NCBI RefSeq assembly: GCF_000687475.1
Contig: NC_057321.1
Location: 1,364,001-1,428,000, forward strand
Source: Ustilaginoidea virens
Taxonomy: Eukaryota > Ascomycota > Sordariomycetes > Hypocreales > Clavicipitaceae
Direction: 5' to 3'
Length of the DNA stretch: 64,000 bases
Both the position numbers and the translations under genes were made by a program. The notes under the pieces are model-generated. The model saw nothing but the letters and a program-made list of their open reading frames with translations, was not told the origin of the DNA and searched no databases. How positions within the stretch are numbered: position 1 is the first letter of the stretch; each line of letters begins with the position of its first letter. Positions 35,721 through 46,011 of this stretch are shown here, piece by piece.

Positions 35721-36245
35721 ATGTCGGGCTTCCTCAACGCCGTTGTCCGCACCGTCGCCCTGCTGTGGACGCTGCTCATCACCGCGCTCATCGGCAACGT
35801 CATCGCCAGCAACGTCGACGCCTCGTCGTCGGCCGAGGCCGCCGTCAACTTCACCATGTTCGTGGCCGCCCTGTCGTGGGTGGTGTGCCTGTACGGCCTC
35901 GCCTCGGCCTTCTTCGCCGGCCTGGGGCGCCCCGTCGTCATGCTGCCCCTCGACGTCCTGCTCGTCCTCTTCACCTTTATCAACGCCATCGTCCTGGCTG
36001 CCAAGCTGCGCGCTCCCAACTGCGGCAACATCCACCCGGCCGACCTCCCCGGCGGCTGGATCGGCTACGGCTCTCGCGACACGGAGAAGCGCTGCCGCGA
36101 GATCCAGGCCTGCACCGCTTTCATGTGGTTCCTCTGGGCCACTGCCTCTGCTGCTCTGTTCTTGACCGTCAGGGAGGCTCGCGCCGGCGGCCTCGGCCGA
36201 TCCATCCGCTCCGGTAGGCCCAGCATGTCCCAGGTTGGCGTTTAA
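35721..36245 (+). CDS. NCE102: MARVEL-domain membrane protein, NCE102 family
   Basis: A single-exon gene of 174 residues with four hydrophobic membrane segments (about 8-28, 43-66, 70-92 and 130-150). The loop between segments three and four has the family-typical NCGN and the Cys in EKRCREIQACTAF. Length and layout match fungal Nce102/FHN1 proteins. These sit in the plasma membrane at eisosomes, respond to sphingolipids and affect membrane-domain organisation; the name 'non-classical export' is historical. The start follows ACC, directly after a 46-A run, and the stop is followed within 10 bases by 36 C. It is convergent with the MIM2-like gene. The family assignment rests on sequence pattern and topology; the exact paralogue is not certain. 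Confidence 0.8.
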   Translation: MSGFLNAVVRTVALLWTLLITALIGNVIASNVDASSSAEAAVNFTMFVAALSWVVCLYGLASAFFAGLGRPVVMLPLDVLLVLFTFINAIVLAAKLRAPNCGNIHPADLPGGWIGYGSRDTEKRCREIQACTAFMWFLWATASAALFLTVREARAGGLGRSIRSGRPSMSQVGV

Positions 36246-36252
36246 TCGGCCG

Positions 36253-36288
<36 letters not shown>

Positions 36289-37255
36289 TTTTCCCTGTCG
36301 GCTGCCTTGATTCGTCGCCCATCAAGACGTTCGATCTTGTGCCCGGACTTGCGAGGTTAACATCAAGTTGTGTGTGCTTCAGCTGTCTAATGACTAATGA
36401 CTCTCGGAGGAGAACGCGACGGGGTAAGCGACATCTATAACGGGATACGGAAGGATGAAGAGGGCATGGATTGGTTTAATGGAGTTGATGGGACGAGCGG
36501 CAGGAATAGTGACGTATGGAAATATGGGCTAGTAATTACATGGTGTATACCAAAACTTAGTACAGCATTGCCGAGCTGGCAGCTGCACATGACCGAGGCA
36601 CGCATGAAGGCCTTTTGGGTTTTTTTTGGGGGGGTGCTGCAGTCATTTACCGAATTCATATCGACAGAGCATACCATGAGAAGAGCTAGAGCTGGTTGCA
36701 TTTTGGAAGCATTGCCGTGATGTGACTGCTCGGGAGGGCATCGGCCACGACTGGCTTGAATCTGCAGCTTGCTTGAACAATGCACTCCGTGATCCCCCGC
36801 AGACTCATCTACCAGTTTACCTCGACAGCGCATAAAAGAAAAGAGTTGGGAGGCGGCTTTGCCCTGTTGGCAGCATCATGATGTGATTGCTCAGCGGGCA
36901 TCGGCCACGACTGGCCTTGCGGCTTGGCAGCTCGATTTCAACGCGGGTGCTCCGCGACGCGCCTTTTTCCCAAGCAGCACCGCACCGACTCGCCTCACGC
37001 ACCTCCATTGCCGTCGCAAACTCGCAGACTTGGCAATCCCAAGCGCCAGGGGCTGGCTCCACGCGCGCGCGCGATCCCTCCCGCCAGGGCGGGCGAGCAG
37101 AGACCCGTCCGGCAACGCCCCCGCATCGATGCCTCGCGACTTGGCTTCCTGGTTCTCCCGTGAGCCCTTGCCACGGGGGCGCGGCAGCCGTTTCCGCGAG
37201 AGCCACAGCCGGGCCCCCTGGGCGAGAGGAGCGCCCGCCGCCGTTCGATTCTCCC
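36246..37255. other. Intergenic region with poly-C run and old tandem duplication
   Basis: This lies between two convergent genes. It holds a 36-C run (36253-36288) and an imperfect duplication of about 162 bp (36643-36804 against 36805-about 36965) sharing GGGCATCGGCCACGACTGGC. The rest is GC-rich with no supported gene. Confidence 0.6.
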
Positions 37256-37695
37256 CTACAGCGTGGCAGCCGTTTCCGCGATGCCGGCCGCCCGGAATGC
37301 GGCTTTACTCGTCCACCGCACGTCGACGTTGTGCATCCACTCCATGTACCGCGACCAACCTGCAACATGGGAGGGGGCACGGGGTCAGCGGAGGAAGTTG
37401 GTTGCCAGAAAGGGCTTTGCCAGGAACCGGGGGAGGCGGGGGCAGGAAGCGCGTCGCGCGAAAAGACACACGTACTCCAGTAGGCGAACCTCCTGCCAAA
37501 GTACTTGCCCATCCAGGGGACAATCATCATGGTCAGCAGCAGCTGGAGCTGCTCGAGCGAGCGGTCCCATTCCCCCTGGGCGTCCGAGTCGGCGTCGTCG
37601 TCCGAGTAGGTGTCGCTGGAGGGGAGGGAGTCGATGTCGGAGGAGTAGTCAAGCTCGACGGGGGAGTCGGCGGGCATGGCGGGCATGGCGGGCAT
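37256..37695 (-). CDS. MIM2: Mitochondrial outer-membrane import protein, MIM2-like
   Basis: Two exons (37476-37695 and 37256-37359) join across a 116-bp intron (donor GTACGT, acceptor TTGCAG) to give 107 residues. The N-terminal half is very acidic (Asp/Ser-rich, about 10-45). It is followed by one hydrophobic segment (about 50-72) containing P-W-M-G-K-Y-F-G-R-R, then a Trp/Tyr-rich basic stretch and an Ala-rich end TAATL. This layout fits fungal Mim2, which with Mim1 inserts helical proteins such as TOM subunits into the outer membrane. Three in-frame ATGs (37695, 37686, 37677) could start it; I chose the first. The open frame continues upstream as low-complexity Pro/His sequence, which I treat as untranslated. 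The name is from memory of the family pattern. Confidence 0.65.
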
Positions 37696-38521
37696 GGCAT
37701 GGGGGGGGTTTGAAGGGCGATGCCGTGCGCATGGGTGGGAGGGAGGCAAAGCGACGGACTGGACGGGACGGGATGGGATGGGATGGGAAGGGAAGGGAAG
37801 GGATGGGGAAGCCGGGGCGATGGGCGGTGGTGGGTGGCGGTCACGTGGCGGGTGTGGCCAGGGCCGTGGGAGCGCACCGTGGAGCGCACCGTGGAGCGCA
37901 CCGTGCGAGTGCAAGGCAAGCGTCAGAGTTGCACCTGGCCGGCTTGGCCATGGAGGAGGATGATTCAGGCCGCAGGCGAGAGCGAGCAGGTCTTGTCGCC
38001 CATCGTCGGCGTAGCAAAGGCCCTGCAGGCCTGACTTGATGCCGACGCCGACGCCGCTGGTGCTCCGTCACTGCTGGTGCTCCGTCACTTGCTTGGTTGC
38101 TTGCCCCCATGGCAGCTTAGCTAATAAAGCCACGACGACTGTTGGGACTGTTGGCGGCCACCCACCCACCTGGCACCACCCAAACGAAACGCGGCACAAA
38201 ATAATTTTACCCCACCTGGGTCGGAATCATTTTTGCCATTCATCCCATCCAACCCCGTCCATCCATCCATCCATCCATCTATCCATCCATCTATCCATCC
38301 ATCTATTCCTTCTCCCCCCCATCGCCTTATCCGTCTTGAAGTCGACGAGTCTCGCAGCGCTGCCGTCAACCGGAGCTTTCCCCCACCACCAACCCCCCCG
38401 GATCGACTCACCCGCTCCTCGAACGTGCCGGGCTCACTAACGTCCCCTTCCCACTCGCACTCGCACTCGCACTCGCACTCGCACTCGCACTCGCGCTCGC
38501 GGACCTGACCAACAAGTATCG
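37696..38521. promoter_or_regulatory. Divergent promoter region between MIM2-like and eIF2-beta genes
   Basis: 826 bp shared by two divergently transcribed genes. It contains purine-rich GGGAT repeats (about 37765-37810), a GTGGAGCGCACC triplicate (about 37876-37910), a CCAT microsatellite (38257-38306) and a CACTCG microsatellite (about 38451-38500). No further gene is supported. Confidence 0.55.
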
Positions 38522-39771
38522 ATGACGATCAATCCCGATGTTCGTATTATATATTCCTCTTGCGACGCGATGAGTTGCCCCCCCGTCCTCCAATCCCTCC
38601 CGCACCACATGCCTGCGGGGAGCGGGAGAAGAAAAAAAAAAAACCCCCCGAGAAGAGGACGAAAGCACAGCTAACGACGCACGTTTTTGCCGCCTGTTTC
38701 TCCCCCCCCCCCCCGCAGGAGCAAGTAGAAGGCCAGTCCCGCAAATCCGTCGCCTTTACCGACCAGAAGCTCGTAGTGGACGCCGACGGCTCCGTCACCA
38801 TGGTGGCCGCTACCGAGGACCCCAAGGACACGGCGCTGTCCCACACGCCTCGTACGCCGCCGTTGTCTGCCGCTCTGGGAGCCTTTACTGACGCCGCAGC
38901 CCCAGCCGCCGGCGACGACGCCCCCCCCGCCGCCGAGGACGGCGGTCTTGACCTGAGCCTGCTGAAGAAGAAGAAGAAGAAGAAGGTCAAGGCCAAGGAG
39001 GCCGGCGAGGAGGACGACTTTGCCGCCAAGCTGAAGCAGCTCGAGGTCAAGGACGCCGAGGAGGCTGCCGCCGCCGCCGCCGCCGCCGCCGTTGCCGCCA
39101 CCGAGCACGAGCACGAGTCGGGGGACATGGACGCCGGCACGGGCATCTGGGCGCACGACGAGACCAAGGGCATCGGCTACAGCCTGCTGCTCCAGCGCTT
39201 CTTCCACCAGCTGTCGCAGAAGAACCCCGACCACACGCTCAGCGGCACCAAGAGCTTCAAGATCCCCCCGCCGCAGTGCATGCGCGAGGGCAACCGGAAG
39301 ACCGTCTTTGCCAACATTGCCGAGATCTGCAAGCGCATGAAGCGGACCGAAGACCATCTCACCGCCTACCTGTTTGCCGAGCTGGGCACCAACGGCTCCG
39401 TTGACGGGAGTAGGAGACTCGTCATCAAGGGTCGGTTCCAGCAGAAGCAGATTGAGGGCATGGTCAGGAAATACATTAGTACGTGTGACGTGGAGACTCG
39501 ACTGCTTTCTCATTTGCCCCCCTTCCCCCCCCCGTGAACCGCTGGCGACACGAAGCCGTCGTCCCCGCCGTGGCCTGCGCTGACCTTTCCGTTCGTTACA
39601 GTTGAATACGTCACCTGCAAGACGTGCAAGTCTCCCGACACGGAGCTGAGCAAGGGAGAAAACCGCCTCTACTTTGTCACCTGCAACAACTGCGGCTCGC
39701 GACGCAGCGTCACCGCCATCAAGACTGGCTTCTCGGCCCAGGTCGGCAAGAGAAAGAAGATGAAGGCGTAG
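38522..39771 (+). CDS. SUI3: Translation initiation factor eIF2, beta subunit
   Basis: eIF2-beta is part of the ternary complex that delivers initiator Met-tRNA to the 40S subunit. The main exon 38719-39478 and last exon 39602-39771 are firm, joined over a 123-bp intron. A polylysine box (about residue 90) is followed by the conserved core, with [10 protein letters not shown] and the [13 protein letters not shown] helix region. The C-terminal zinc-finger pattern is C-x2-C-x19-C-x2-C, and the protein ends in a basic tail. The first exon is tentative: the acceptor at 38718 is clear and phase 0, and the only nearby ATG with a usable donor in phase is 38522-38539 (donor GTTCGT), giving 315 residues in all. 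Only one lysine box is present, where yeast has three. It is convergent with the Nup133 gene. Confidence 0.88.
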
Positions 39772-40625
39772 GCGCTGCTCCCAAGACGGGAAGGGAAGTT
39801 GGCCACGGTCCTTGGGGAGCAGCAGACGGCAGGGGGGACCTTTCCACGTCCTCTTCCACGCAGTTTATTTCTTTTTTTTTTTTTTTGTGTCACCGACTTT
39901 TCCAAATGGGTACAATTCCCGTTGGGCATCTTATATAAAGCAGATTGGTTGAACCCACCGTGCCATGCATGCCTCGCACCTTGCCTGCCTGCTTGCTTGC
40001 TTGTGGCTGCGCTTCTCCCCTGTCCAGCGCGCCGCCCGCGCCGCTGTCGACTTGCCATCCATCATCCATCACCACACGCACCAAGTAGCACAAGGCCCCG
40101 CCGGCCCAGCCCGCAAAAGAGAAACGAGCATTGATTGACACGTCCCTCCCCCGTCCGTGGCCCGGGCCGACCCCGAGCCCGTGGTACTGTATCCTGAGCA
40201 CCCTGAGCACCCTGAGCACCCTTTGAGCCTTTGCTTTGCCTCTACGCTACCCGTCGTAATCTCGTACATGCGTGCCGCGACATGGCGCAGCGCAGGGACT
40301 TTACCCAGGCGAGACCAAAGGACGACATGAGAACCGACTGAAAAAAAAAAAAAGAAAGAAAGAAAGAAAGTTTGGAATGAAATAAAAGTAAAGTAAAGTA
40401 AAAAGGCCGACTACACTTGACTGCTTCCAAAGGAACGAAAGGAGAACCAGCAGAGAAAAAGGAAAGAGAAAAAAAGTAAAGCTTGAAAAAAGGCCGACAA
40501 CACTATTGATTGCTTCGATGGTGGGAGGAAAAAGGAAAAGAACAGGATAAAAAAAAAGAAAACGCCACCCAATGTCATGTTTCTTCCTTTTGTACTTGTA
40601 ATTTCGGCTCGCCTCACCAGTCCAA
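39772..40625. other. Intergenic region between convergent genes
   Basis: 854 bp of 3' flanking sequence for eIF2-beta and Nup133. It has poly-T, poly-A and A/G-rich microsatellites (GAAAGAAAG near 40351, AAAGTAAAGT near 40387) and a triple GAGCACCCT (about 40196-40222). No gene is supported. Confidence 0.55.
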
Positions 40626-43600
40626 CTAAGACTGTGCATGTGCAGGCAGGGCTTGTGTCACGCCGCCGCCGCCGCCAAAGAGCGACGAGGCTCTCTGGTC
40701 GGCCGCCGCCCCGGCTCTCGTCGCCTCGTCTGCCGTGTTTTCCACCTCGATCTGGGCGGCGTCAAAGGTTGCGCGGACCCAGTCCGCGAGACGATTCTTG
40801 TCCATGTGCTGGCTCAGCAGCTTGTCCTCCCAGTTCATGGCGTCGAGGAGTTTGGACCGCTCGCTCTCGGCGAATCCCTGGAAGCGCCTGTCCAGGTGCT
40901 CCGTGAAGACGCCCAGCGCTTCGTGAGGCTGCATGGGGCGGAAGGGGTCTCGAGGATCCTCTGCTCGCAGGGGTTAGCGACGGGACGCGCATGCACGCGA
41001 GGAAGGAGGGAAGAGGGAGAGGAAGAGGAAGAGGAAGAGGAAGAGGAGAAAGAGAAACAGAAACAGAAACAGAAACAGAAACAGAAAAGAAAAGATCAAC
41101 ATACGATACCGGATGCAGTCCGTCAACATGGCAAATAGCTCCGTCTCGGCCAGTTGCTCCACCACCTCGCGGTCGTCCTTGAGCTGCGTGTCGTTCATCT
41201 TGGCCCAGTCGTCGCGGACGTACAGCCTCCTCCAAACCAACCTCTTGGCCAGCTTCACCTCGTCCGGGCGGCAGCCGTTGTTGGCCACCTTGAGCGCCAT
41301 CCAGAACGGGTTGGCAATCTCGTCCCTGGCCTCTGGCTTGAGCGACACCAGCGTCAGCATGTCAATCAGGTCCATGGGGCTGAGCGCCTGGTGATCGAGC
41401 AGCTGCTCCATGCCCTCCGCAAACAGGCGCAGGAGCGCCCTCTGCCGCCGCGGAATGTTGCTGCTGTGCGCCTCAACGGCAAAGTGGAGGGCCGCGGCGC
41501 GGTCCACGGCGGCGTGCGTGCTCGGCGCAACCTGCCCGTGCAGCTGGTCCTGGATCCGGACCATGATGAGCTCGTTGTCGACCAGGCGGAGGCGCTCTTC
41601 GCGGCGCGCGTCGTCCGACTTGACCTTGAGCGAGCGCGCGTCGTCTTTGCTCCCGGCTTCGGCTTCGGCTTCGGCCTCGGCTAGCAGAGCGAGCTTGCCG
41701 AGACTCAGCTCAATCTTCTTCTTCCACACTTGGTCCTCCCGCTTGAGGGCCAGCTCCACCAGGGTGTTGGCCGCGTGGTCGACGTCCCGCTCCTGCTCGA
41801 CGTCGTGGATCCACGAGATGCGGGCGAGCTCCGGCCGGCTGCGCAGGAAGCTGGTCTTGAACCCGAGCGTGTCCAGGTCAAACTCGAGAACCGCCTCCAC
41901 GCCGTGCTTCTCCAGGAGGCCCTCGTACAGGGGAAAGGCGAACGGCTCTCCGTATCTGCTGAAGCTGTCTTCCAGCTGCGTCTTCTTGGCCTGCCTCAGG
42001 TTTTTGAGGCTCTTGACTTGCGCCGCGGACAAGCCGGGTTCGCCCAGGCCCGTCTCCAGGATCTCAATGTGCTCGAGCAGAATGACCGCCAGGGCGCTGA
42101 GGCAGCCGTGCTTTTCCGCAATCGCGGATGCCTGCTCCCACTTCCCCGCCCGCGCCAGAGCGATGGGCTTGTCGTGGCGGTCGGCATCGTACGTTTTGGC
42201 ATACTCGTCGGCGAGCGATCCGTTGCTGTCCGAGTTCGCCATCCCCCACCTGGCGTGCTCCAAGACAGAGGTGAGCATGGAATCCGTCAGGACGGGCAGT
42301 TCGTCGAAGATTTTTCGAATAATGGCGGGATCGGGCAGGTTTGGCTCCTTGCATCCATCTCGTATCTGCTCGTGCTTCTTATACCACTGGTCGCAGAGAT
42401 CCGAGAGTCGCTTGATGTTGTTGGCCACGTAAGCGCAGCCCGTCCACGGTTCTGCCATGCCCTTGTAGTGGCCATCTCGGAGGATGCCCATCCGCAGTTG
42501 TTCGTCGCCAAGGCCATAGAGGGAGAGGTTGCGTCTGCGGAACTCGTGCGCTCCCACTTGCGCTGCGATGTTGACCTCCATAGCCTCGCTCATCATGGCG
42601 GTGACTTTGACATCGTCCAGGAGATTGTCCTTGTACAGAACCTTGATGACTTCGTACGCCCACGCAACAAAGATCTCGAGTCGGAACACATCGTTGACGA
42701 ACCAATGGCGCACCCGGTCCACCTCCCCGCTGCTCGCAACAGGGTTCGTCTTTTGGTCTTGGTGAATAAACTCGACTATGAGACCAATGAGGCTCTTCTT
42801 GTCGTCGACGGGCCGTGCGGCGGTAAAGGCCTCGTGCCGTTTCCAAAGCAGGCCTGCAACATGCATCTTCTCCGCGTTGAAAAGGAGGTTCCACCTGGTC
42901 TTGCGGTCGAGGTCGGCGCCAATCATGTCGAGGTGGAGGATAAGTCTCTCCAGAGCGTTGGACCGAGCGCAAAGGTTATCCTCCAGCGACGCAGGCAGCG
43001 TCGAGAGGAAGGCTGTGGTGGAGCTCAGAATCTCCTGGCTTACTCGCAGAGCTGCCTCGCCGATCTGGTCGTTGCTGAACTCAATGTCTTGCCGTTTGCC
43101 GAAAAGAAGGGGGTTGTCCTTTTTGGCTCCAAAGAACACGGCTTGTTCCAGCTTGCTCTTGGCCGAAACCTGGGGCGGGTCCTCGCTCGCAAACTTGTCC
43201 ACGTCTGTTGTGACGATGCGCATGACGCCCGCGCCGCGCACCATCAGCACGACCGCTGGATTCTTGTTTTTGGGGCGCAATGATCGGTTCTCCTCGTGGC
43301 CGGTGGAGGCCACCTCTTCATAGCCCGAGCCAACAACCTCATGCACATTGTCTTGGCGGAAGTCTACGACGTCCTCGAACGACGGTGCGAGGATATGGTT
43401 GTCCGCTTGCAGCTGCGAGTCTGGGGATTCGGGCGGGATGGCGACGGAAGCGACCACGGCGGCGCGATCAAACACGACAAAGGCTACCAGCGCAGGTCGA
43501 GGGAGATGGAGGCGAGGCCTGACGGTCGTGGACGAATCGGAAGCCGCCGGGGGGGTGGAATAAGAGGTGATGGGCCGAATCATGCCGACCTGACATTCCC

Positions 43601-45130
43601 TTGGCGTAAGGATAACCTCGGCAAGGGCGTACCTCGACACGCTTCGGCGAGTGAGGCAGACGAGAAGTAAGAGATGTTGGAGCAAGGCGTCGTCGGTCGC
43701 TATGGCGTCGCTGAGCCTGCTGAGCTGGAGATATTTGGGCTCCAAGCCTTTAGGAACATAGGTCAAGTCTAGGGCTTCAAATGAATCTGCTGGCATGTCC
43801 TCGCTAAAAGGGTCGTTCTCCTGGAGGGCCGAGACCAGGCGGTCGCGCATGTCGGCTTCTCCAATGAGTTCGTTGTGGCCACCACGGTGGATCCTCCACG
43901 CTTGCAGCTTGCCTTTACTGGTGAGCGCGACGATATTTCTTTCCCCGACGCGCGAGGATCTGTCGGCCCTGACAGCAGCGACGTCGCCACGGAGGGAGAG
44001 GTGGGAGAAGGCGTGTCGAATGCTTCCAAGTAGACCACCGCTGGAGGATGTGGGCGAAAGCTTGGTTCGCAGAAACTGCACGGAAATCGCGGGTCGGCCG
44101 TGACCATCTCGAACGCTCATGTAGGCCAATCTCCCCGTGTTCAAGGTCAGAATGAAGCCTGCTGATTCGGCATTGGTGATGGCTATGACTTTTTCGCCCG
44201 AGGACATCCCTGAGATGAAATGTTCGACTCCAGATCGATCTTTCTTTATAAAGGCAAAAGTGGCGGCACTGGATATGGACTCCCAGAAAACCACCTTGCC
44301 GCTTCCAGGCATGACAACCACAAGGCCGGGCTCTGTTGAAGATGCAGGCGGGGAAACCAAACATGCCACTGGAAGGGGGTCGGTCGGGTTCGATGCTGAC
44401 GGAAGAGTGAAGGTGAATGTTTCGGGAGATTGAGACGTTGAGTTGTAAGCCCAAATAACGGCATGGGTCGCCGTCAGATGTAGTGCATATCCTGACGCAG
44501 CAAAGATGTCGGATTTTTGAGCCCCTTGAAATGGAAAATCAGCGATTTCTGACGGAAGGCTGAAGACGAAAAAAAAAGAAAAGAAAAGAAAAGAAAAAGA
44601 ATGGATGGCATACCTGACCAATCGGTGCGAATTCTATCGGGCAACGCAGGGAGTTTCGACACTGTGAAGGCGCTTGTACTTGTCTAAAAGCGTTTTTGAT
44701 ATTCTAGTCAGCGTTTGCGCACCAAAAGGCCCCTCTTATGAACCGGAAACTCGTTGCAGCCGCTCAAGGGAAATTGGGGGCGTCTGTTGCGACATACAAG
44801 CACGAGGCTTCCGTCGCCCTTGTTAGCGGCACGGTCACCATGTTTCGACTTTTTCGCTCGAACATTCGATTCTTTGCGGACAGGGTGATGAGGGTGGTCG
44901 GAAGAGACGACGTCTTTGGAGGGCTCCAAAGTTGCGATGGTGTCGGCCTTGGCGACCTCGACCATTTCGGGCTGGGCGTCGGGATTGACAAAAGTTTGCT
45001 CGGTAAGAGGCAGGCGCTGGCGCTTAGCCTTGGGTTGCTGGACGGAACTGTCGGTGCTCTTGGGTCGCTGACGACGACGAGATCTGGTAGCCGTGGCCGG
45101 GCCGCCATCTGCGACAGAGGGATTGAACAT
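40626..45130 (-). CDS. NUP133: Nucleoporin Nup133
   Basis: Nup133 is a scaffold subunit of the Y-shaped Nup84/Nup107-160 complex in nuclear pores. Four exons (44798-45130, 44614-44683, 41105-44524, 40626-40960) give 1385 residues, with introns of 114, 89 and 144 bp. The N-terminal 110 residues are basic and unstructured, with nuclear-localisation-like KAKRQR and RAKKSK. A beta-propeller follows to about residue 550 (with CLV/GKVVFW and HFISGMSSGEK-type blades). The rest is alpha-helical, as in the family. Exon 2 is short (70 nt). The acceptor of intron 2 is ambiguous: TTCAAG at 44525 (chosen, with a branch-like GCTGAT before it) or CGTCAG 24 bp upstream in the same frame. Intron 3 consists largely of purine microsatellites. 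It shares an 881-bp divergent promoter with the AFG1-like gene. Confidence 0.88.
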
Positions 45131-46011
45131 GGTTGACAGGGTCAAAGAAGAAGCAGCTAGTAGCTAGTTTGGCGGCGAGGACCCAAAAACCTCGGCCGTA
45201 GGAATGTTGGATGGCGGACGTGTAAAGCAAACGAGAAGATCAGATCGACATTTCGAAAATGGCAGCAAGGCCAGGCTTGATGGCTAGCCAGGAGGAAGGA
45301 TGAAGAGACAGGCCAGAGAACGACGGGCCTGATGAATCTGGGGGTCGGTGAATTGATCGTGGTGATGGGTAGGGCAGCAGCGCAGCCAGGAAGGATTAAT
45401 TATTTGGGTCCGTCCTGGGACGTGAAAGACCTTGCTTGGAACAGCAAGAACGAACCAGACAGCATGCAGCCATTGCGATTGGCCGGTGGGGCCAAAACAA
45501 AAAGCGTAGCGGCGTATGGCCGACCGGCGTGGTGGCTAGTGAGTGGCAAGCAACCAGATCAGACCAGACGAGACGCCACACGCAGCCCGCCACACAGAGC
45601 CAGCCACCCAGCTGTCCAGGCGGGCCCGGGAGTTGTGGCGATGCTCCGGATCGGTGATTGATCCACTACCGTAGGTACCGTTAAGGTAAGAGGTTCCAGG
45701 TACCTGGTAGCTCGCCAACGACCGTGTTCACGTCTTGTTGCCCGGCCTCATCGTCACCTGACTTGGTTTGTCGTGAACCGGTTACCGCAGCATCAAAAGA
45801 TGTGAGCTGTTGAACAGAGCGTCTTTAAAAAATCACCATCAATTCTTCCCAAGTGCATCCTTGAGAGCATCACGACATGGACAGGTCCCCCACCAGCTGC
45901 ACACTACACATTATTCAAACGTACATGCGATGCGACGAGATGGAGAAAGAAGGCGCCAACAAGCTTTGACGCATGACATCTTTACACCAACACCCCTCGT
46001 CAGTCGTCACC
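45131..46011. promoter_or_regulatory. Divergent promoter region, NUP133 / AFG1-like
   Basis: 881 bp between two divergent start codons. It has short palindromic GGTACC words (about 45672-45714, CAGGTACCTGG among them). I see no clear TATA box. Overlapping short frames on both strands are not credible. Confidence 0.55.

Noticed and set aside
34897..36031. Overlapping minus-strand frames upstream of and across the NCE102-like gene
   Set aside because: They pass through the poly-A run as poly-Phe and through repeats. The plus strand encodes a coherent four-helix protein.
37696..37914. N-terminal extension of the MIM2-like frame
   Set aside because: The extension is His/Pro/Ser low-complexity sequence from simple repeats. 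The acidic N terminus after 37695 already matches the family layout.
41730..43283. A 517-residue plus-strand open frame antisense to NUP133
   Set aside because: It is a codon-bias shadow of a GC-rich gene: the minus strand gives a clear Nup133 sequence with matching splice sites, and the antisense product has no domain pattern.
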